From the NCBI GenBank assembly GCA_002305315.1, contig DBQQ01000038.1:6757-70756 (forward strand): DNA of 64,000 nucleotides. The letters run 5' to 3'. How positions within the stretch are numbered: position 1 is the stretch's first letter; each line of letters opens with the position of its first letter. Under the pieces are notes generated by a model, which had not been told where the DNA came from, ran no database searches, and worked only from the letters and a program-made list of their open reading frames with translations. Made by a program: the position numbers and the translations under genes. Shown one piece after another: positions 61,214-64,000 of the stretch. This DNA comes from Clostridiales bacterium UBA1390. Its GTDB lineage: Bacteria > Bacillota > Clostridia > Lachnospirales > Bianqueaceae.

Positions 61214-62522
61214 GATCCATGGTTGGCAGGCGGTATATCGGTTCTCGTTGAAAGAACACCTGAAGGGGATGCCGTTTCAGGTCATGACGGGGTTGGTTTG
61301 CGTATTGCTGCTCGTCTCGCTTCCAGTCGTGCATTGGATGGTGACGGCACTTTCGGAGATTCCCGCAACCCAGGTGAAGATTCTTTACGTGGTGGATGAG
61401 ACCGGCGTAGGAATGGATTATAGCGGGTTTTCGGAGCAGGAGGATTACCGGCAGGTAGAAGTCAGGCAGGTGGATGACGCAGAAGCCATGATCGAGACAC
61501 TTCAAACAGAGGACGCGGAGGAAGGGGCGGTCTTGGCCCGGATACAGTACACGGGAGAACGGATACAGCTGGATCTGTATTATGGAGGGAAAAGCGGCGC
61601 GGGTGAGGTAGACCTGACGCGTTTGGGCGACGCGTTGCTGCGTTATTATCGTCAGAATGCGGCGATGGGGGCAGCCCAGGACGACCAGGCGGATATTTTG
61701 AGTAGAAACGTGGAGACCCAGGTGGTGAAGCTGAAAAATCAGACCATCCCGGAGATGACAGAGCGGCTGAGTACCATTGAGTATGGAATGATCATGGTGA
61801 TTTCGTGTTTGGCCATGATGTTTGTTGCGATCTCAGGAGAGGGCATTGCCTCGTCCATTGTGACGGAGAAATCCTCTAAGATCACAGAATATCTGCTGAC
61901 GTCTGTACGTCCATTAGCCTTGATCGTCGGCAAAGTATTATCGGTTCTGACCGCAGTATTTCTGCAATTTGTCCTGATGGCGCTGTCGTTGGCAGCATCC
62001 TGGGGACTGACCCGGCTTCTGGGAGGCGGCGGGCTGAGTTTGAGTGTGATTCTGGGAGGCGCTGTGGGCGATCTTCGTATCTCGCCCTGGGGTGTTGTGG
62101 GCGCTGTTCTGATTTTTGCCCTCGGATTGATCCTGTATGGTATGATGGCGGGCGTGATAGGCGCCAGTGTCAGCCGTGTAGAGGAGACGTCAGAGGGGCT
62201 GAAGCTCTACAATATTGTTTTGATCGGATGTTCGTTATTCGGGGTATTGGCAGCACGGCTGGGAGCGGATGGAGATTTTCAGATCCTAGTGATTCTGGCA
62301 GTTTTATGTCCTTTTTCTTCTCCCTTCATTGTACCCGCGTATCTGGCGCTGGGAAAACTCTCGGTGTGGCTGTTGGTGCCCTCTGTCTTGCTACTGTTGT
62401 TGACATTGATTTTGACGGCCTACCTGGTAGCCGGGGTATATGAGGCGCTGATCTTTTACCGAGGCTCTCATTTGAAATGGAAACAGATCGTGAAGATCGC
62501 GCTGAACAGAAAGGAGGCGTGA
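61200..62522 (+). CDS. ABC-2 permease (NatB-like), first subunit
   Basis: 440 residues: one N-terminal membrane helix, a large extracytoplasmic domain (about 55-200), then about five C-terminal helices with KSSKITEYLLTSVRPLALI-VGKV, the motif of NatB-type ABC-2 permeases. NatAB exports Na+ in B. subtilis; here the substrate is unknown, and sodium, drug or peptide export are all possible. Confidence 0.88.
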   Translation: MGKSRIHGWQAVYRFSLKEHLKGMPFQVMTGLVCVLLLVSLPVVHWMVTALSEIPATQVKILYVVDETGVGMDYSGFSEQEDYRQVEVRQVDDAEAMIETLQTEDAEEGAVLARIQYTGERIQLDLYYGGKSGAGEVDLTRLGDALLRYYRQNAAMGAAQDDQADILSRNVETQVVKLKNQTIPEMTERLSTIEYGMIMVISCLAMMFVAISGEGIASSIVTEKSSKITEYLLTSVRPLALIVGKVLSVLTAVFLQFVLMALSLAASWGLTRLLGGGGLSLSVILGGAVGDLRISPWGVVGAVLIFALGLILYGMMAGVIGASVSRVEETSEGLKLYNIVLIGCSLFGVLAARLGADGDFQILVILAVLCPFSSPFIVPAYLALGKLSVWLLVPSVLLLLLTLILTAYLVAGVYEALIFYRGSHLKWKQIVKIALNRKEA

Positions 62523-62524
62523 GG

Positions 62525-63829
62525 ATGGGACACAATGCTTTTTCTGGTTGGCGTACCGTCTTTCGGTTTACGTGGGTACAGTCCCTAAAAACCACGAAAA
62601 TCAAACGGGCGACGATTCTTCTGGGTGCTGTTTTGTTTGTCGGGGCCATGATTCTGAATATCGCGCTGTCCCTTTCTCAAGGGCCGTCGCCGATACAGAA
62701 CCTGTATTGGGTGAATGAAAGTGACCTTACGGGGGATTTTTCAGAACTGAATCGGAACGCGCGGTTTTCTCATGTGAATATATACGAGGAAACGGCGACA
62801 AGAGAAGAACTGCTGGAACGCCTTGCTGGAACAGACTATGATGTGGCGGTATTTCTAGGGTTGGAGGACGATGTATATCATATCGAAGCAGTATTACCCA
62901 AAGGAAGTCGTATCAGTCGCCGGGAGGCCCAGGCACTGACAGAGGCGCTGCGGCCGTTGGCAGAAGAATATCGTCTGCAGAAAGCCAATGTAGGAGAGCA
63001 AATTGCAGCGATTGCGAAAGTAAAGGGACAGGTGCAGATTATAGAGGTGGGGGGAGCCGTGAAGGGAGCGGGGGAACTGTGGATGCAGATTCTTCTGCCG
63101 ATGATTGTGGGGGCAGCGCTTTATGCGATGACTATGTTATATGGACAGACGATCTCCAAGACTATCATCGCGGAAAAGACGTCCAAATTGATGGAAACGC
63201 TGCTGACGTATATACAGCCACACGCGCTCATTGCCGGGAAGATTGGCGCGATGGTGAGTCTGGCTTTGGCCCAGATGGGCATCTGGATCCTTTGTGTATT
63301 GCTGGGGCTATGGGTAGGAGACTTGATCGGGGATATCCTGAACCCGAATTATGTGAATGGCATGATGGAAGCGCTGAGACAGCTACGGCAAAATGGAGGG
63401 CTGTCAGCACTGTCTCCGGCAGGCGTGATCCTGTCTCTTTTGGCACTTTGTCTTGGCTTCTTGCTGTATAGTGTGATTGCAGGCTTCTTGAATTCCTTTG
63501 CCAGCAAGCCAGAGGACTTGTCGAATACTATGGGAGTCTTTATTGCGGTTTCTATTGTATCCTGGCTGTTGGCCTATGTCCTGCCAGTGTATACGCTTCT
63601 TCAGGGCGGGAATGTGAGTGGAATTTTGAATTTTATACCATTTACAGCTGCGTTTTGTCTTCCAGCAGATATTCTGGTGGGAAGAATCAGTATGGGAGGT
63701 GCCATAGTGGCACTGGCGCTGATGGTGCTTATGACGATTCTGTTTATCTTTTTAACGGGAAAAATATATAAGACAAAAGTATTTTACAGGGGCGCTTCCC
63801 CCTTTGGAATCATTACGAAAAATCGTTGA
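62525..63829 (+). CDS. ABC-2 permease (NatB-like), second subunit
   Basis: 434 residues with the same layout as the preceding permease (N-terminal helix, outside domain, five or more C-terminal helices) and the matching KTSKLMETLLTYIQPHALI motif. The two are probably an old duplication working as a heterodimer. ATG 62525 follows AAAGGAGG, 2 bp after the previous stop. Confidence 0.88.
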   Translation: MGHNAFSGWRTVFRFTWVQSLKTTKIKRATILLGAVLFVGAMILNIALSLSQGPSPIQNLYWVNESDLTGDFSELNRNARFSHVNIYEETATREELLERLAGTDYDVAVFLGLEDDVYHIEAVLPKGSRISRREAQALTEALRPLAEEYRLQKANVGEQIAAIAKVKGQVQIIEVGGAVKGAGELWMQILLPMIVGAALYAMTMLYGQTISKTIIAEKTSKLMETLLTYIQPHALIAGKIGAMVSLALAQMGIWILCVLLGLWVGDLIGDILNPNYVNGMMEALRQLRQNGGLSALSPAGVILSLLALCLGFLLYSVIAGFLNSFASKPEDLSNTMGVFIAVSIVSWLLAYVLPVYTLLQGGNVSGILNFIPFTAAFCLPADILVGRISMGGAIVALALMVLMTILFIFLTGKIYKTKVFYRGASPFGIITKNR

Positions 63830-63896
63830 TTAAAAGTGATAAAACGAAAAATAATGTATGAAAATTGAAAGTGAACAATATGTATTTTGCACGAGA

Positions 63897-63924
63897 TTGA
63901 CATCCGCAGAATATTACGTATAAT
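63897..63924 (+). promoter_or_regulatory. Promoter reading out of the window
   Basis: TTGACA, 16 bp, TATAAT. It would drive a gene beyond the right edge; the last 75 bp contain no start that can be assigned. Confidence 0.8.
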
Positions 63925-64000
63925 AGGTAGTATGAAGGGGTGAAATCTAAGAATTGGCCGCGAGAAATGGTTTCGCATAGTCAAGTCCTAAATTGTGTGT

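Overview
The window reads as a chromosome segment of a spore-forming, anaerobic Clostridia, most likely Lachnospiraceae. This is inferred from gene content and order: a complete spoIIIAA-AH operon, spoIVB next to spo0A, a ThiI without a rhodanese domain, zinc-ribbon FHA and kinase proteins, and near-consensus Firmicutes promoters and ribosome-binding sites. Base composition is moderate. TAA, TAG and TGA all end intact housekeeping genes, so the genetic code is standard.

Layout. 1-9.5 kb: housekeeping genes on the plus strand (dnaK end, dnaJ, prmA, rsmE, a NifS-type cysteine desulfurase, thiI, an ABC-F ATPase, glnS). 9.5-13.5 kb: tRNA-Thr, a secreted CHAP/SH3/peptidoglycan-binding hydrolase interrupted by one in-frame TAA, and an unrecognised protein. 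13.5-17.5 kb, minus strand: PAP2 phosphatase and murD, then a GntR(YtrA-like)/ABC/permease operon with an operator over its own promoter. 17.5-20 kb: a divergent PD-(D/E)XK-like nuclease gene followed by a 1.4-kb tandem array of an 87-bp unit built around GTATAC palindromes. 20-22.3 kb, minus strand: membrane-anchored LuxR-type regulators, one split by an in-frame TAG. 22.5-29.1 kb: a phospho-signalling cluster (FHA protein, PP2C phosphatase, trypsin-like protease with FHA, Ser/Thr kinase with a four-module ectodomain, and two small unknown proteins).

29.2-48.5 kb is a conserved Clostridia block: yqeG, aroE, aroK, efp, spoIIIAA-AH, asp23, nusB, xseAB, ispA, dxs, tlyA, nadK, argR, recN, spoIVB and spo0A. 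It couples shikimate, isoprenoid, NADP and arginine control genes with sporulation genes. Next come a 6S RNA, tRNA-Ala, a metallo-beta-lactamase-fold hydrolase and a flavoprotein. 51.5-54 kb is decayed accessory DNA: a 64-bp palindromic repeat, a coiled-coil membrane protein pseudogene, and the C-terminal stub of a P1B-type metal ATPase.

54-64 kb: a DUF1846 protein and a CNNM/CorC protein (minus strand). CorC is preceded by a leader ORF and an intrinsic terminator that look like an attenuator. Two tRNA-Ser genes, an Eis-like acetyltransferase, mannonate dehydratase and a NatA/NatB-like ABC exporter operon follow.

The features most worth a second look are the GTATAC array beside its nuclease-like gene, the CorC leader attenuator, the FHA/kinase/protease cluster, the ABC-F protein whose second ATPase site lacks key residues, and three genes carrying single in-frame stop codons.
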